A DNA stretch of 64,000 nucleotides from an uncultured Mediterraneibacter sp. (GTDB taxonomy: Bacteria; Bacillota; Clostridia; Lachnospirales; Lachnospiraceae): contig CALWFV010000013.1 of assembly GCA_944377745.1 (NCBI GenBank), positions 1 through 64,000 of the forward strand, given 5' to 3'. Below are positions 62,833 through 64,000 of the stretch, piece after piece. The position numbers and the translations under genes are program-made. The notes under the pieces are model-generated. The model was not told where the DNA came from. It ran no database searches and saw only the letters and a program-made list of their open reading frames with translations. Numbering within the stretch: the stretch's first letter is position 1; each line of letters opens with the position of its first letter.

Positions 62833-64000
62833 CTAAAAAAACAATTCTTTTCCCCTGACATACTTTGCCCTGACTTCTCTCTCATCTCCCAGATAGATCA
62901 CGCGCTCCAGTCTGTCTCTTGCGCTCATTATCCGGGGACCGGACAGACGGCTGTCGTCCAGAACCACCGCATCAAACTCATATCCCGGCTTAAAACTTCC
63001 AACTTTTCCGAAGAAGGCGCCGCCGCCCCGGGTTGCCATATAAAACACTTCTTCCATCGTCAGCGGTTTCCACCTGTCATCCTGGATCCTCCAGCGAATC
63101 TTCGACGCCCTGACAGCGTGACCCATTGCCGCGAACAGATTCTCCGTGCTGCCCGCCGCCACATCGCTGCCCAGTCCCACGTGGAGCCCATCGTCCAGAT
63201 ACCGCTTCACCGGAGCGATCCCCGATGATACATTCATGTTTGACTCCGGACAGTGTGCGATAAAGACTCCGTTTTCTTTCATCCGGCGGATCTCCTCTTC
63301 CCCGCTGTAAACGCAGTGCGCCATGACTGTGGGGCCTTCTCTGCCGAACAGTCCGAAATGATCGTAAGCATCCCCGTAAAACTCTGACCAGGGACACAGT
63401 TCCTTTACCCAGGCGATCTCCTCCGGATTTTCCGAAAGATGAGACTGCACCGGCAGCGAATATTTCTTCTGAAGTTCTCCCAGTCCCTCCAGCAGCCGGT
63501 CCGTACAGGACGGCACGAACCTGGGCGTAAGGATCGGGGTTGTGTTCTCATAGTGTCTCCCGGCGGCTTCTTTGAGCCAGGCCTCCGTCTCCGCCAGAGA
63601 ATCTTCTGTCCCCTCGCACAGATCTTCCGGCGCGTTCCGGTCCATATTGACTTTCCCGACCATGGTGACCAGCCCGCTTTTTTCCATCAGATCCATCAGC
63701 ATCATCGTCGCCGGTCTGTGGATTGTGGCAAAAATGCAGGCTCTCGTGACCGCGCTTTTCCGCATCCTCTCCGCAAAGATCTCATATGCCTTTCCGGCAT
63801 ACTCCATCTCCCCATACTTTGTCTCCTCCGGAAAGGTATGGACTTCCAGCCAGTACAGCAGTTCCAGATCCATGGCCGTTCCCCGGAAGGAATACTGAGG
63901 CGCATGGGTATGCAGGTCCACAAGCCCCGGTATGATCAGGCAGTCACCAAAGTCACGGATGGGATAGCCGCCCAGCCGGAAGGGCAGGGTCCGATATATC
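62833..64000 (-). CDS. guaD: Guanine deaminase-like amidohydrolase (5' end cut by window edge)
   Basis: This metal-dependent hydrolase should convert guanine to xanthine and ammonia. The frame is open to the window edge, and 388 codons plus the stop are present. Visible motifs are PGLVDLHTHAPQYSFRG (metal His pair), QSHLSENPEEI, TVMAHCVYSGEEEI, AHCPESNMNVSSGIAPV and the Asp in LGSDVAAGSTENL. The HAPQY segment is characteristic of guanine deaminase among amidohydrolases. The true start lies outside the window, since coding continues upstream of the first possible internal GTG at 63921. Confidence 0.87.
   Translation of the reverse strand, partial: IYRTLPFRLGGYPIRDFGDCLIIPGLVDLHTHAPQYSFRGTAMDLELLYWLEVHTFPEETKYGEMEYAGKAYEIFAERMRKSAVTRACIFATIHRPATMMLMDLMEKSGLVTMVGKVNMDRNAPEDLCEGTEDSLAETEAWLKEAAGRHYENTTPILTPRFVPSCTDRLLEGLGELQKKYSLPVQSHLSENPEEIAWVKELCPWSEFYGDAYDHFGLFGREGPTVMAHCVYSGEEEIRRMKENGVFIAHCPESNMNVSSGIAPVKRYLDDGLHVGLGSDVAAGSTENLFAAMGHAVRASKIRWRIQDDRWKPLTMEEVFYMATRGGGAFFGKVGSFKPGYEFDAVVLDDSRLSGPRIMSARDRLERVIYLGDEREVRAKYVRGKELFF

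Overview
The window is from a low-GC Gram-positive anaerobe of the class Clostridia, most likely a gut Lachnospiraceae. Supporting signs are the fused chorismate mutase-shikimate kinase, pyruvate formate-lyase with its activase, CodY, the order comM-dprA-topA-codY, a CIRCE-controlled groESL, a pro-sequence-free SigK, and DUF4317 and DUF5688 proteins. The species cannot be fixed from sequence alone. Almost everything is housekeeping DNA. Most genes lie on the minus strand, and nearly every start has a clear AGGAGG-type ribosome binding site.

Layout. (1) 1-2700 looks like the end of an integrated mobile element. It holds a ParA-type ATPase cut by the window edge, an AT-rich FRG-domain gene, a small unknown gene, and a cluster of G-rich iteron-like motifs that stops just before the tsf terminator. 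(2) 2731-6783: rpsB-tsf, a VOC-family enzyme and a secreted NlpC/P60 hydrolase. (3) 6810-17077: gltBD (glutamate synthase), then argS, an alanyl-tRNA editing hydrolase and a CPBP protease. (4) 17171-20564: DNase IV with an unusual hairpin leader, a GntR(YtrA)-ABC transporter operon, a 247-bp structured element with inverted ends, and tRNA-Arg(CCG). (5) 20649-26263: a DUF5688 protein, efp, yqeG, aroQ-aroK fusion, an amidase and guaB. (6) 26377-35239: groESL, with an 86-bp tandem repeat between the two genes, then codY, topA, dprA and comM. (7) 35362-43820: sigK, a LemA protein, a tRNA U34 modification pair (U32 protein and TrmR), RNase J, fur, the DUF1292-ruvX-ireB set, mtaB and an HPr-like protein. 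(8) 43828-49175: thiI with its cysteine desulfurase, rsmE, prmA and a GH25 muramidase. (9) 49179-53251: a partial molybdenum cofactor cluster (moaC, mogA, moaA, MOSC) and an Rpn/PD-(D/E)XK nuclease-like gene. (10) 53246-58230: a heterodimeric ABC exporter controlled by a MarR regulator. (11) 58239-64000: a DUF4317 protein, pflB-pflA and a guanine deaminase cut by the right edge.

How the genes work together. ThiI and its neighbouring desulfurase form a sulfur-transfer pair. TrmR and the U32 protein probably complete 5-methoxyuridine at tRNA position 34. MarR, with a palindrome just downstream of its own -10 box, probably controls the two-subunit exporter. A Fur-box-like site lies upstream of pflB, and fur itself is in the window.

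The most unusual material is intergenic. At least four kinds of folded or repeated DNA occur: a TIR-flanked 247-bp element, a foldback family with two copies 92 percent identical over 73 bp, a hairpin-plus-core repeat family seen as a tandem array in groESL and as a single copy near 53.1 kb, and a 64-bp palindrome that covers the stop codon of an ABC transporter gene. No rRNA, CRISPR array or intact insertion sequence was seen.
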